A stretch of 64,000 nucleotides of DNA from Oscheius dolichura (GCA_932521035.1 OW051497.1:8928001-8992000); one strand, 5' to 3'. Counted from the first letter of the stretch, positions 24,139-38,400 are shown. Notes: generated by a model from the letters alone, not told the origin. Numbers and translations: made by a program.

Positions 24139-27100
24139 GTCTGACAGTAGAACGTTTCGTAAGTACAGTGCCTTGAGGAGAGGACACGAAAAGCAACGGA
24201 TCCGCTATCAGGGAGGCCATTTAAGGTGGCTATGTAGGAACGAAAAAACGACTGATAGGAAGAAATAAAGAGCACTCAAAATGACCTTACACGTGTATGG
24301 CAAACGACTTTCAGTCCGAGGAGGAGCTGAAGAACTAACCAGGTGTTTTAAAGGATGATTGAGACCGCAGTGTCTAGACTAGAAGAATGATAAGCGGAGG
24401 TCGTACTATAAGATCAAAAATTCCTCTCTAGTCCGACAAGTAAACACCCTTTTCCCTATTCTTGGTAGTCTCTCTCTTATCCGGCCAGCGAGAACATTGT
24501 CCTTTATAGATAGGACGGCCGAATTTCCATAACAAATGAGGGTTTTGTTTCGCGCTCCGGCGAAGCTTTGTTTTCTTTCAATGAACTCTATCCCCATGAA
24601 GTTTTTTTTTTGCCGAATGTACAAATAAGTCCAAAAGATAGCCAAGGGTACCAGGCACTATCCAAGCATGTGTTAGAGGGCAATAAAATGATTAGTTTTT
24701 TGTTGTTGACACCACATACTTGATAGGACTGGAGATATGATCTACGGAAGGAAAGTAGAGCCGCTGAGTAGAAGGAAAAGTGAGAAGAAACATACTGAAG
24801 ACTCCAATTGTTATCGCCATTTGCTAGCTCCAAATAATTTGAACCAAAACACAGTTACCGTAATCGCTCACAACGTTGGAGCCGGGGTCCTATTTTCTGT
24901 TGGATGTGAAGTTTTGAATGACGTGGCCCCCTTTTCCAGCTTTATAGTTTTGTTTATGATGGGATATTATGAACCCAGACGTACTCTGAGACCGTTAATT
25001 TCCGTGTCTACGGTTTGGGAAATTAGCCAGAGCCTCAACACGGAACAAAAACAGCCTAATCATGATAATGAGTAGGAGAGGATGAGCTGACGATTGGAGC
25101 AAGCCGTGCCCTACGCCAAAATAGCTGAACTCTCGGTTATGTAACGGAGAACGGCCATCAGTCAACGAGCAGTTGGCCAGGTTTTTTCGTAAACGGTTCC
25201 TGATCTTTTTTGTCCGAGGGGGTATTTGTGTATGCGGGTTGAACGATCACGGCTCTCGGATGGTACTTTACATTTCGGTGAAATGCAAGAGATTAGGGCA
25301 AGAGACTTCTCCCTTATCAGAAGATGTACAAAAAGGCAAAGACGAAGAAATGGGAAGTAACAAAGAAATCTTTATTCTTAAAGCCACACACACTTAATTT
25401 AAAGAGATCGTCAGTAGAAGATTACGGGATTCCTGGCTTCCTGGTAGTAGAATCTTTCCCCACTATCTGCCACTGGATCAAATTGTTCACCTAAAGAATT
25501 CCGACGTCATTTTCCATTGGATTCCGTTGTCACCTAGGATGGCTTGGGGCATGGCGTCGTACTCCGATCTCTTTCCGAAACGAACCAATGAATTGCGCAT
25601 AGCTTTTTTAGCCGGTCGCAATCTGAAATATGTATGTTTAGGAGGATGTATTTTACCATTCTACGTCGTCCGTTCCTCTCTAAAGCTTAATTCAATTGGA
25701 TCAAGAGACTACTCTTACACGTAAAATATTTAGTCTCAAGATATCCTAGACACACACTCTTACGATTTGTGCGGCATCCTTGGCTCTCTTATGTATTGCC
25801 GCAGTGGAAAACACCTTCCGTATTTATGTTTATGTTAAACCGGAAAGCAGCACAGCCTACTTGTTAATGTTGTCGAAATATCAAAACACGTTGCTGGGTT
25901 TACCCATTTGGACAAATTGAACCCCGTCTGCATTGTAAAATCCACGAAAAACATAGGACGCCTCGAACTCATATTGGAGTTTATTCCCTGCCGGAGTCTT
26001 CCAAGGTTTGATAAGAGAGGAAGAACATTTTTTCGGGGGGAAGGAAGTCTTTGCTCCAGAAAGTGATGACAGATTTGATGTCGAATATGCACTCTGGGGA
26101 ACTATTCGTCCTAGAATTGACTGCATAGATCATAACTTTTAACGCTACCCAGACATAAAAAGATGAACGTTCCCATTGAATGTGGACTCTTTTGGGAATT
26201 TTTGATATGTGTACTCTGACCCAAATTTATGACATCAGGAGGGAGGCGGTAAAGGGGTGCGTGTTCTAAGAAACCTTTTAAACATTTGAGCTGTTTAATA
26301 AATTCAGCCAAGGAAGGCGTTCACTGAGATTGTAGGTTCGTTAGACAAGGAACTTGAATGCCTGAGCTTCTGCTCCTCCGACCTCAGAAAACTCCTAAGT
26401 TATTCAAATTGCCCAATGTTCTAAAAGACCGCTACCCCTTGATTACTATTGTTCAAAGAGTTCGAAGACCTTTTCCATGAAAAGCGTATGTGCGTAAGCT
26501 TATGAAAAGCGCGGTTCTGAGTCTTTTCAAATGAGTGAGTGACTGACCGCGTTTCCCCGTTTGGACACTCTTTGAAGAGAGCTCTTCCCTACTGGATGAC
26601 GTGGAGAAGAGAACGTCTACTACTGTAGAACTGACCTGGGGACTGCTTCAGTGATGACCAACGAACAGACGAGGACTAGGATGAGAATCTGGGAGGACGC
26701 CATGGCTAACAGTGAGGGGAGACGAACTGAAATGACTGCGCCACGCCCCCCTCGCCTCGTTGATGACGTCCATCCCAAAGTGACAGACAAAATTCACGAT
26801 CAAGGGAGATATTTGGAGCAATTTATCTCAAATTGGCTCCCGGATACGTGATCATTTTTTAAACGGGTTTGCAATACTAGGGAATTAGTGGAGACAGGAA
26901 ATTGATAGCTTAAGAAAATAGCCGCAAATTTTGAAAATTGGTCTGCGACAAGGAAGAGGTCTTGAGTAAATATACCATAAGAAAATGGGTCGGCAGCAAT
27001 GGTGTAATTTGTGCGAATTGTCAAGGCGTGTGAGGGTATTCCATGTATCTCGAATGGACTGTACATATGGAGTATTCCACTACACATTCGTTGCGGGATG

Positions 27101-29433
27101 GACATTTGAGTTTGAAGCTCTGAGCAGTTGTTTTAAAGCAGAACCGAGCGACACCAAATCATTTTTATCAAACATATAAAACGGTATTTTAAAAAGGAGA
27201 ATCCGTTATATTTCTTGTACTGTAATAGCTCTCGTCCTGTATTGTGACGGAATCCCGTCGGCTATAATACGAGGCAATTATTTTTTCACTGCAGAAGATA
27301 TCAGTTCATCCTCAGGGCGGCTAATCTTCGAAATAAATATTCTTGCATCCTCGGCTCCTGGTAGTATAACGTTCCCACGTTACTTTGTTTCAGATGTTGA
27401 GCATCAGGCCGCATCCAAGATCCGTAACCTAAAATAGCCCACTCTATCCTTTTTTTGACAAACTTCAAGGACATTGAACATAACAATGATGCAGCAGTAA
27501 ATCTTCCACGACATCTCTACGCGCGTGGCGGTCTTTTGGACAGATGACAAATAGTTGGCAACCTAAGCCGCTTCTTCTTGTCCATGACATATAACGTCAA
27601 AATCAAAGAGTTCACGTTATGTCGCCGTTTTAGGCTATAGAGAAGGAATGGCCAGCTGCGTCCTCCCAGGAGAGGCAACTATTTGGATTCGACGTGAGGG
27701 TGGACGGCAACAGCTTAACGGTGTTGATGGGTCTCTAATTCTAACGTTAACAAGGGTATCAACAAAGATGGAATCAACCTAGGAGCTTGCAGGAAGTGAA
27801 TTAGTGCAAAAAGGATTGCCAATGCATCATTTCTATGCAGAGCGCCTTAGCTTCTTTATTTGTTTAAAATGTTACGAATCTAACAGGGTTAAACAAATAA
27901 TTTATCAGGAAATGGACGCCTGGAAGGCAGCTGACCAGTGGCCACGGTAAAAATAGATGAGTTGCAGGTTAGCAGACTTGAGCGCCGCGGTTCCACCTTT
28001 TCTGCCGTACAAAAGTGTTGCATGCCATTTTAGCAATCAGACGTCTCCTCGGGCATATCGGCACTGCTCATTAAAACAGCATAAGCAGCTCCCCAGATTG
28101 AGGTCTCATAGAATCTGCCCATTTCCGCTTTTCAAGGAACTGTCAGGGACCTTCATTATAATTCGAAGGTCTCATAAAAAATTGAGCCGCTTTCCCATGT
28201 TCTCCTATGCCCTTGAGAGTTTCCCCCAGTTTTTGTTCTTTGAAATTTTTTCCTATTCCAGCAACCAAACAAGGAAGCTCTCAAAAATCTATGTAAACCT
28301 AAAACTTTTATAACTCGCCATTCGGAATTGATGTATGTACATCACCCTCTGTATAAACAATAGAATTTTCCGGGGAATTGGACTGGACTTGTCAGACGCC
28401 GGATTAATCTGTCAAGGGATGTTGAACCAGACTGGTAAGAGCATCTACCCTCGAAAGTGCCGGACTGTTTGTGAAAACAAACACGCAGCTATAAGTCAAG
28501 GAAATAATTTTATGTTCACAAGGCTTCCCAGGGGTAATAGCCTTCGGAAAGCTCTTAAAATCTGGGAAAGAAGATAACTTGATATTTTTATTATCACCGA
28601 AACTTATTAATGTGTCAAAATTAGTTTTCCGCTTGTTCCCAGCTCGTTGGCAGCTGTTTTTTGGCTGATACACTTCGCTTTACGAGGACATCCTGCACCG
28701 CAGCACAGCTGCTTCATGTGCGAGGTCTCACGACGATTGACTGGCTAATGGCGAAACCTCTCCGCGCGGCATTCAAAAATCTCCCTACTTTTTGTTATAA
28801 TTTAATTAATTCATCCAATTTTAGTACTTTTAAAGATGTTTTTAGCCTATTTTTCCAAAAGATCACATGTGGTTGTGCATGTCGATCCTCGTTGCCATTG
28901 TTACACGAATTGCTTTATTCATGTGCTGTTCACGTGTGCAAAAAGCCATTACTCTCCGGCTCGCGTTGAAAACGACTTCAACTCTTCTTTTTTTCCGTAT
29001 TTCAATCATTTTTAAACAAGAAAACTTGAATAAGTGAAGCATCAGGACATTCCTTTAAAATTTATGGAAGTTGCGCGCAAACCCGTTTGAGCTTTTTGCT
29101 ATTTCCGGTCAGCGGGCCGTCACTGTCACAAAGCATCGATGCTGTACGCTGCTTACGCTTGTCTGTAACCCCTGTTTGTCGCCTTTTTTGGTCGTTTGCC
29201 ATAATTTTAACTAATTTTAACGACTCGTTTCAAACAACTTTTAGGTTTCTGGTTCAAACCCATCGATAATTGCGTTCATGTGTGTGTATATACGACGGTG
29301 GTTCAGCCGAAAACGCCCTTTGGCCCACTTTCCGCTTGTTCCGCCTTATTCATTTGTCTGTCATTCATTTCTCTTTATCTTTTTTCTATTTTTATTTTTA
29401 AAATGGTTTCATCTTTCAGGGGACAACTCAACA
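24139..29433. other. Gene-poor stretch upstream of the carboxylase
   Basis: There is no confidently chained gene in these 5.3 kb. Small minus-strand ORFs between 25.88 and 27.49 kb look somewhat protein-like and are listed separately. An acceptor (TTTCAG) at about 29.42 kb just before the carboxylase ATG implies that a 5' UTR exon of that gene, or a trans-splice site, lies here. Nothing else is recognised. Confidence 0.4.
25881..27486 (-). other. Cluster of unassigned protein-like ORF fragments
   Basis: Three minus-strand reading frames have plausible composition but no family. The first, near 27.30-27.43 kb, follows an acceptor TATTTTAG and contains YGSWMRPDAQHLKQSNVG. The second, near 27.02-27.13 kb, has spaced cysteines (KCPSRNECVVEYSICTVHSR) and then a stop. 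The third, near 25.88-26.13 kb, contains YEFEASYVFRGFYNADGVQF. I could not join them in phase. They may be exons of one or two small secreted-protein genes, a decayed gene, or chance. Confidence 0.15.
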
Positions 29434-32400
29434 ATGGGGCACAAACCAAGGAACAGGAAAAATAGAAGAAATAGAGGTAGTAGGATAGGTAAGTTCCTGT
29501 TTTTTTCTTCTATTTTTCATTTAAAGCATCAAAACACACAGAACAGAACTATGTTAGTCATTAGTCATACCAGATTGTTTGGAGTACGATTTAAAGTAGA
29601 GGCCATAGACTATTTATCGCGGTTCTAGGCTCCCCTCACCTGATTTTAATTTCTAAATTCTTTATTTATGGGTTGTTATACCGGGACGGCGAGATTGAGA
29701 TTCCCAAGGTGGTCCGGTCACCCTTCACCCGATGCTATCTCTTCTGATCAGACGTTACAACTATCGACAAACAGACATGTCCTCCTCTCCAGAAAAACAT
29801 AGATCATTCTCTTTTGCCTCCTCCTCTTTTTGGCAAACTTGAAATGAGGTAGACAACTTCAGAGGTGTAGAAAGTTATGCCTACGCTTTTTTCTTTTTCC
29901 TCTTTCAACAAAATAGTCATCATAGAGTTTTCTAGGTCTCCCCTTGAAGTTCCTGCGCAAACAAAACAATTGCCGACCTGGTCTTATGGTACTTTCCCTT
30001 TAACCGTCTGTTTTGGTCTTGGTATCACCTATCTCTTTTCCTTCCTTTTTCCATGAGATCAGTCTGTCTGGTTTGCAGAGTCAGAATTTAAAACCTGAAA
30101 AGATACCATCGGCTACCCCCGTCGGTGTGCGGTATGACCATTTCTGAGCAGACGGGAAAGTGGACCTCTACTACTTTTTCTTCTTCTTAAACTGACCTAT
30201 ACTTTGGTACTCATGTTAACATTTGAACACCTGTAGAAAATAAGACAATGACCCCAACCCAATATTTCCCACTTGGAGTCTGCCCCGTCCACCCTTTGAC
30301 GTCACGTCTTTGCCAAGGAGAACGCAACCGTTGTTGCCCAAACAGTATGCCAAATTGGCAGGAATTGTGGCCTGTTGTCCTCAGTTCCTCGGAGGGTTTT
30401 TACACGAATGTGCACTTTCTACCTTGTCCTATAAAGGCCCAAACGCGAAATTTTCCGCTGATCGAGCGCTTTTCTTCGCTGCTTTAAATGATTTTTGTAA
30501 AGTCGGCGGCTCTGTAGAATGTTGTACATATTTGCCGAGATTTTATCTCATTTCCGAAACTTTCATCACTTTTCAGTTTTCGTGCCGCGAGTTTCTACGT
30601 ACGTTACAACCTCCTCTTTGTGTCCCTCTTGCCCTAGGGTTAATTCCCCCATTCCCAGCGACTACCATGTGACTTTTCAAACGCGTTTAAAACAAAAGAC
30701 GTTCCCGTAAGAATAGAAAACATGAGTAAAGATGAGATGGAGTAGATCAAAAACTGGGTGGCAGTTCACCCAAGACCAAGCTGGACTATGAAGACGACAT
30801 CCGAGTTGTGCAAGTGTTGACACACATCGGCCGAGCGCCGGCGGCATGTGCGTTCTCCACCGATGTATTATCTCTGCTTGGAAAAACCGATCAGCCGATT
30901 TCACGTGCTCCATCGGGCCATCGTTTGTTCTCTATTCAGATTCCCTTATAAGGAGGCCCTAAGGCTCTTGAACACTGCAGACTTTTTCTTCTCCTTGACT
31001 AAAACGTTGCTTCTCCTGTTAACAAAGTTCTCTCTATAGGCATCCACCCAAGACCGTTAGCTACTCTAGCAAGCGTCCTTACTCTTAATTCTCCTCAATA
31101 TTAAATGAACTGCTCGGTTTCAGATATCTCAAACAACAACAGGCCCAACACATCCCCCACTAGTTCAACGCCACCAGACGGTAAGCCCCTTTTACCTATT
31201 TTTATTTTTCCTTCGGTTACTCACTCCTGTCCACCGTCTTTTTACCCCGCTTCTACCGGATGAGATCATGTGGTGGTGGCCTGTAAACACCTAAGAGCTA
31301 AAAGGTTGCGACTGCCCGCTTCCAACGACGGCGGTTACCTACAGTGTTTGTGGCTAACCTGTCCATGTTATTTGTATGATCTTTGTCTACTAGATTTTAA
31401 GTTTCAAATTGAATCAGCCTCTATCCGCCGGGGCGACAGGATGGGGGCGTCTCTTACAAGGTGTGCGATAATAGCTTTGCCGAGCGTTCCGGTATACTGA
31501 TCTTCGACATAGTCTTGACCCTTGTGTTAAAGTTTTAAAGCTATAACGTGTGTGTGTGTGTCCTTAGTTTAACAATGCTTACGTAACACATTCTTTTTTG
31601 TTTATTTCCCCGCGAAAAAGTAGTCAGTTAATCTGTACCGTTCTAGATCCCTCTCCTTTGAGCGAACGTCCCTTCAATAATCTCTCTGAATCATCGTGAG
31701 TTTTTGGTCTTTTTCCCCCTGCATTTTCAAATTCTTTTCCCGTCGGTAGGTCTCCGTTTATGGGAACAACATTTTTCCATCTGATTAGAGGTTCCTAGTG
31801 TTTTGGGAACAGTCGCCTCATATCAGCCCATCGCTTCCTTCGCACTGTTTGCCGCCACAGAACCACCAGATTTGCCCTCGACCCGCTCGGCCCACGTGTG
31901 TACCGGTCTCCTTTTCGGTCTTGAGAGTGAAATCTTCTCTGAACCGAATCGTCCTTCCCAGTTACACGATGAGCATGTCGCTGTTTCTGTTGCGTAGACT
32001 TGTTTACTTCTCGTTTTCGGGTAAATTCCACGGGGTGGACAGTTTGTAATATACCGCAGAACAGGGGTCACCGGCTGCTTATTTACTATTTTTAAGAGTC
32101 TCCTGGCATTTTTTGCACCGTTTACCTAACAGCCGTTATTTTTGTTACTTTCCCGCTACTCTTTTGAGACCCCCATTTTTCATAAACTGCGCCATGTGTT
32201 CATGTCGCCTCACGATCCGAGATCAGGTGCTGAGTTGCGGGTTTCGCCAGCTCTCGGTGATTTTTTACCCCCGCCACAATATCCAATTTTCGTCATTTTT
32301 ATCACAAAAAAAGTGGAGGGACGTGAGTCAACCTTTTACCACCAAGCGGATATGTGTGGAGGCGGATAAAAAGGAAAAATACACCGGTACCTGCGTCTCT

Positions 32401-35400
32401 CATCATTACTTACATCACTTTCCTCCCTGCCCCCATCAGTGTGCCCTGTATCCTCCCTGGTATCGTCTCATCTCAATTGCCCCCTTCGCCAACGCACTTT
32501 GCCGGTTGAAGGTCGTGCCCCTACTCGACTGTGCCGAATGTCAGCCAGCTCAGCGCTTTCACTTCTTCTTATTCCTGCATCTTACGATGCATCTAAAAGT
32601 GCACCCAGTGTTTTTACACCGGTGCAGGTTAGGGTCTTCCTATCTCCTACAGACCGCCGGCCCCTTCCAATTTTCCATATGATCTTCGTTTTGCCCGGGG
32701 TTTGTCCACAGTGCTCTGCTCTTTCGGCGCCTTATCTGGTGGTGTGACTCGTCGGCCTATCTCTTTCTCCCTTTTTTTAATCTGGAACATCACAGTTTTC
32801 TTTCAGCGGTAGAGGCTGCCCATCACTCAGGATGAGCGGCCCAGAGAAGCGTGTCATCAGAATTAGTAAAGCCTACCATCAAGGCAACAGCTCCTTCAAA
32901 CTTAACCAAGGCGATCCTACATGGGATTCTATTGAGGGTTTTGTAAACGACCATGTCAAAGACATCACCAAGAGGAAGTACATTAAAAAGGTAACTCATT
33001 CGTCTTAATTTAACTCCATTAAACACAATTTGTTTAAGATCCTCATCTCCACAAATGGTATAGCCGCAGTCAAATGTATAGACTCCATGAGGAAGTTGCT
33101 TATGCACCAGTACGGTCACGTCAAAAATGTTATGTTCATCTGCATGACGACAGAGCAGGAAATCAAATCAAATGCAGGTAGGTAGTAGTAGTAGTCATCC
33201 TTTATTCACCTTTCTTTTGTTAAAATCGCTTTTCTGTATTTCGCGCTTCGATTCCCATCTATTGAAACGGTTGACCGCCACATAAGGCGCTGACCTGGTT
33301 TTGAAGAATTCCACCGCCGCGGGGCAGACAGAACGGGAGAGACAGGGCGAGATTCTTGTCACATGGACAGATCTTAAAATCGATATATTCCAGAGTATCT
33401 CAAGCTGACAGACGGGTTTGTCATTGCCCCGCCGGGTGACAATAAGAACAATTATGCCAATGTTGACGAGATTGTATCACAAGCGGTTGAAATGAAGGTT
33501 GATGCCGTCTGGGCTGGATGGGGTCATGCCTCAGAGAACCCGAATCTTCCGAGGAGGTTAGCTCAACATGGGATCAGTTTTATCGGCCCTCCTGCCAATG
33601 CCATGTTCTCCTTGGGAGATAAGATTGCCAGTACCATAATTGCTCAAGTTAGATTTTATCTCATCCGTTTGGCTAACACAGTCTTCTTTAGTCTGTGGAG
33701 ATCCCCACCATCGAATGGTCAGGAAGTGGCCTAAAGCTCGATGTTGAAGCCTGCAAAAAGACCGGAGAAGTCAGCGTCCCTGAAGATCTCTTCAAGAAGG
33801 CCTGCGTAAACAATGTGGACGAAGGTCTGCAAGCCATAGATAAACACAAAATAGGCTACCCTTTGATGGTAAGCGCTTATCAGCTATTTTCAGAGTGCAA
33901 GGGTTGAAAATACACTCACGTGAAGAACTCCACTCTTTTCAGATTAAAGCCTCAGAAGGAGGTGGTGGAAAAGGAATCAGGAAGGTCGCCAATGAGAGAG
34001 ACTTCAAGGGAGCCTTCCACGCAGTCCAGACTGAAGTCCCGAACTCCCCCATATTTATTATGAAATGTGTTGAAAATGCCCGCCACATCGAAGTACAGCT
34101 CATCGCCGACAGGTAAGCCTCCAGATTAATTTTTATAAAATTTTTATTTTAAGATATGGATGTGTCATCCCAGTCTACACCCGTGACTGTTCCATCCAGC
34201 GACGTTGTCAGAAAATTATTGAAGAGGCTCCGGCTAGCATTGCTCCAGAAGAGATTCTTGCCAAAATGCAGCTAGACGCTGTGGCCATTGCCAAACTTGT
34301 GGGCTACGAGTCTGCCGGAACAGTCGAATACATGTACCTCCCAGAAGAGAACAAGTATTACTTCCTTGAGCTTAATCCCCGTCTACAGGTGTCGCTTTAT
34401 TAATTCCCTCCAATAACTTTCTTATTTTCAGGTAGAGCATCCCTGTACCGAAATGATTGCTGGTATCAACATTCCTGGAATTCAACTCCAAATTGCTATG
34501 GGTCTTCCTTTGCAGCGAATTGTAGACATTCGCCTCTTCTACGGGTTCAGAGGTAACGTGCTTGCTAATTTGTTTAACATGCCTTCCATTTCAGAGCAAG
34601 AGCTCTACCAAGATACTCCCCTCCCGGATTGTCTCGTCAAGACAAAGGTGGAGCACCATTGCATCGCTGCCAGAATCACATCTGAAGATCCAGAGGACTT
34701 CTTCCGTCCGTCGACCGGAAGCTTGAAGAAGCTGGAAAGCAAGGCGTCTCAAGATGTCTGGGCATATTTCTCCATCTCCAGCTCAGGAAAGGTCCACGAG
34801 TTTGCCGACTCTCAGTTCGGACACTTGTTCGCTATGGGACGTAACAGGTATATCATTTAATATCCTCTTTTTATTCTTTCCTTTACAGACAAGAAGCCAT
34901 TGCCAAGATGCGTTGCGCTTTGTTGGAAGTGCACGTCCAAGCCACCTTTGCTTCCCAGATCTCCTACCTCGGAGATATCCTGAACGACAAAGATTTCGTG
35001 GAAAACAAATTCAACACTCAGTGGTTGGACAACAGAATCGCCAGCGGAACTCAAGTCTCCACATGTCCTAAACACGAGCTCATCGCTGTAAGCAGTGCAG
35101 TCATCGGACATTCCAGAATCTCTGCCGCCTTTGACAACTTCAGGAATTCTGTTGAACGTGGACAAGTAAACATTACTTAACTTATGACATAAATGTATGA
35201 TTTCAGGTCCTCCCTACCAAAGATTTGACAGAAACCATCGAATTCGACCTGGTCAAGGAGATGTTCATCTACAAGGTCAAAGTGTCTCGCAGTGGACCCA
35301 TCACTTATATTGTCTCGCTCAATGGAGGGAAGACCGAGGTTGAAATCCGGCAGCTTGGCGAGGCCAATGATGGAGATATCATTGTGACCTATAGAGGACA

Positions 35401-38400
35401 AAAGAGAACTTGCTGCTTGGAGGAGACCTCTGATCAATTCAAGGTAACAGATAGCTAGTATATTTTCATTAAAAAACAAGTTTAGGTCACTATCAACCAC
35501 AAGCTGGCTGTCTTTGAGAAGGACAACGACCCCACCGTCCTGAAGTCTCCCTACACTGGAAAACTTCTCAGTTATAAGAAAGCTAACGGCGAATTCGTAG
35601 AGAAGGGCGAAGTCTACGCTTCCATCGAATCAATGAAGCTGGTCTTCGACGTTGAGATCAAGAAGGCTCCTGGAAAGTAAGCTTTTATTCTGTTTTCCCA
35701 TATTTCTTTTTCTTTTTCAGGCTTGAGCATGTTCTTCGTGAAGGAGACCCCCTCTATCCAGGGACAGTCATCGGCCGCATCGAGCAGAGCAACGCCGAAC
35801 AGTACAGACCCCGCCCCTTCATGGAAACATTCCCCGAATGGGAGGAGAAGATTAACAACGATGTCCAACTCTCCGAGCTCAAGATGTTCTACAACTGCTT
35901 CGATGCCTGTACCAACATCCTCAATGGCTCAATCCCTCCTGACTCCGAATTCAAGCCAGAAAGGACTGTGGAGGAGCTCTTCGCGTACCTCAAGAGTCCA
36001 ACTATTCCCTTCGCCATGCTTAGAGTAAGGATTTCATCTCAATTGTTTTTAACCATGTTCTTTCAGTCAGTTCTTTCTGGTCCCACTTTGGAACGCGAGC
36101 CAGCTTTCAAGCCGTTTGCTAAGAAGATAAAAGAGGTCGCTCAGAGAGAGGACGTCACTGTCTTCCGGGAGATCAAGGGCATTCTGGAGGACTACTTCGA
36201 GAACAAGATGAACCCCAACAACTGGGAAACAGCCAAACTTATCTATGCTGCCCTTGCCGAGGCTTGCGAGAAATTCATCAACGGTATCGACTCACACAGC
36301 GCCTACGTGGTCAACGCCCTCCTGGAGCAGTTCAGGGACTGTGAGAAGTTCTTCGAAGGCCGAGTCTACGATGACGCCGTCGCCCTCCTCAATGAGGCTT
36401 ATGGCTCCAACAAGGAAACCGTCGTACAGAAGATCTACTCCCACACTCAAATCGCCGGAAAGAGCAAGCTTCTTGTAGCTCTGTTGAAGCGTGTCGAGCA
36501 GGAAGGAATGCATTTGGTTGCTCCTCTTACTGACAACCTTCGCGAGATCGGAAACATGTTCCACACTGACGAGGTCTCCGAACAGTGCCGCCGTCTCCTT
36601 CTCCAGAACAACTGTACCAAGTACCGCAAGTTCCTGAACAAGATCATATGGGACATCAGCGAGATTCCAATGGAGGACCGTGACAGCGTCAATGTTCTAC
36701 CCGTCAACGAGGCTATTCTTTGCCTTCGCGATCTCTTCGCCAAGATGAAAGTCAAGGGAGTGTCGCCCAAGGAACTGCTGACCAAGAGTCCCTGGATCCA
36801 CAAGGTACTCCACGAGTTCTTCTTCAATGAGGACCTGGGAGACTACGCCGTCCGTGCCTACATTGAGCGCCACTTCTACGTCTGCGATGTGGAGCAGAGC
36901 ATTCTGGGAGGATCACAGCCTGCCACCATTTACAACTTCACCGTGGACAATGATAACCTCGTGCACTACATGATTTCTCCTACAGAGCGGTCCAACCAGT
37001 ACCTGTCCATCGTCAAGTTCAGCGTCAACCTGGAAAACTTCTCCGAAGCAGTGACTCACAAGAACTTATTGGACAGTTTGGCTGAAAAGTACAGCAAGAG
37101 CGGAATTCCCCGTTCCAATGGGATCTGCTCCCAGTTGAGGATCACCCTCCTGATCAACGTCATCCAGCCGACTACTTCCACTGTCGCTCTCGTCGATGAC
37201 ATGGACCTGAGCAGAAATGCTCAACTAGAAGAACTTCCGATCCACACTCCTTCTGACAATGAGCTCATCGGACAAGCAGAAGACGCTGCTGACCACATCC
37301 GTGTCGCCTTGGCCAAGATGCTGCCAGCTGTGGAAATCTCCGCCCATGTTATCGTCTGTCACGAATACAAACCTCTGATGCAGGTGGATCTTTTGGGAGC
37401 TGAAAGCTTGGAGCTGTGGAGACTGCCCGAAGGAGTCCACCTCGAGTCCGACCGAATGTCTAACATCAACGTCTTCAAATTCGACGACGAGAAGGACAAG
37501 AGATACTCCCGCCTCTTCGTCCGTGAGAACATTGAGATGCCGATCCGCAAGGAAGCCAGTGAGGAACAAATGTAAGTGCTGCTCTCCCCGCCTAGTTTAT
37601 TTCTCTTTTTAGCTTTGCTGACATTGAAGAACTCATCACGAACCACCTTGACAATGCCTGTGGAGCCATCAATGTGGCTATGCGTCGGTCCAAGAAGTAG
37701 GTTACCTTCCTTCACTTTATTCGTTGCTAAATTTCACTCTAAAACACTAGTAACGGGAAAATAATATTTCCTTTTTCAGGATGTCCGCTCCTGGCGATAG
37801 GTAATATTTTGAATCAGATTTGCATAGTTTTTTGTTCCATAAACAACTAGCAAACTGCTAACTGCACAAAATAACGGGCTGGTGGCGTGCGCCTTCACTA
37901 ATACCCATTCCTTTTATGCTTATAAACTGCGCACTTTCAGGACATTCTTCGTTGCTAACCACGTCTTCCTGTATGTCAGCTTCCCCAAGCTTCCAAGCAG
38001 CTTCACCGCTGAAAACGAAGAGATTGTGGAGAACATCTTCAAGAACGCCATTGACCAGCAGAAAGATATCCTCTACAAACACCACATCACCGAAGTGGAG
38101 ATTGTCTTCGCCAAGGAGTTCATTGCCAGTGAACGGCGTCTAGTTAAACATCGTGTTATTTTCCGTGATGAAACCGGTGTCACCCCAGAATTCGGATTCT
38201 ATCAGGAGGATAAGGTTACCACTTTCTCATTCTTTCCAAACTTTGAAATTTTACAGAAGAAGATCCAGGGACTTCGTCTTTCTCAACAACTTTACGGGCA
38301 GATCCTCGAGGAACACGGGAAAATTAAAAAAATTGAAAAGAAACGGGTCACTACTAGAGGAGCGGGAACCACCTACGTGTATGATTACCCCAGTCTGTTC

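Noticed and set aside
32113..32682. A 189-codon ORF in the carboxylase intron
   Set aside because: It is rich in Cys, Phe, His and Leu in the manner of pyrimidine-rich non-coding DNA, has no motif, and lies between two phase-consistent carboxylase exons.
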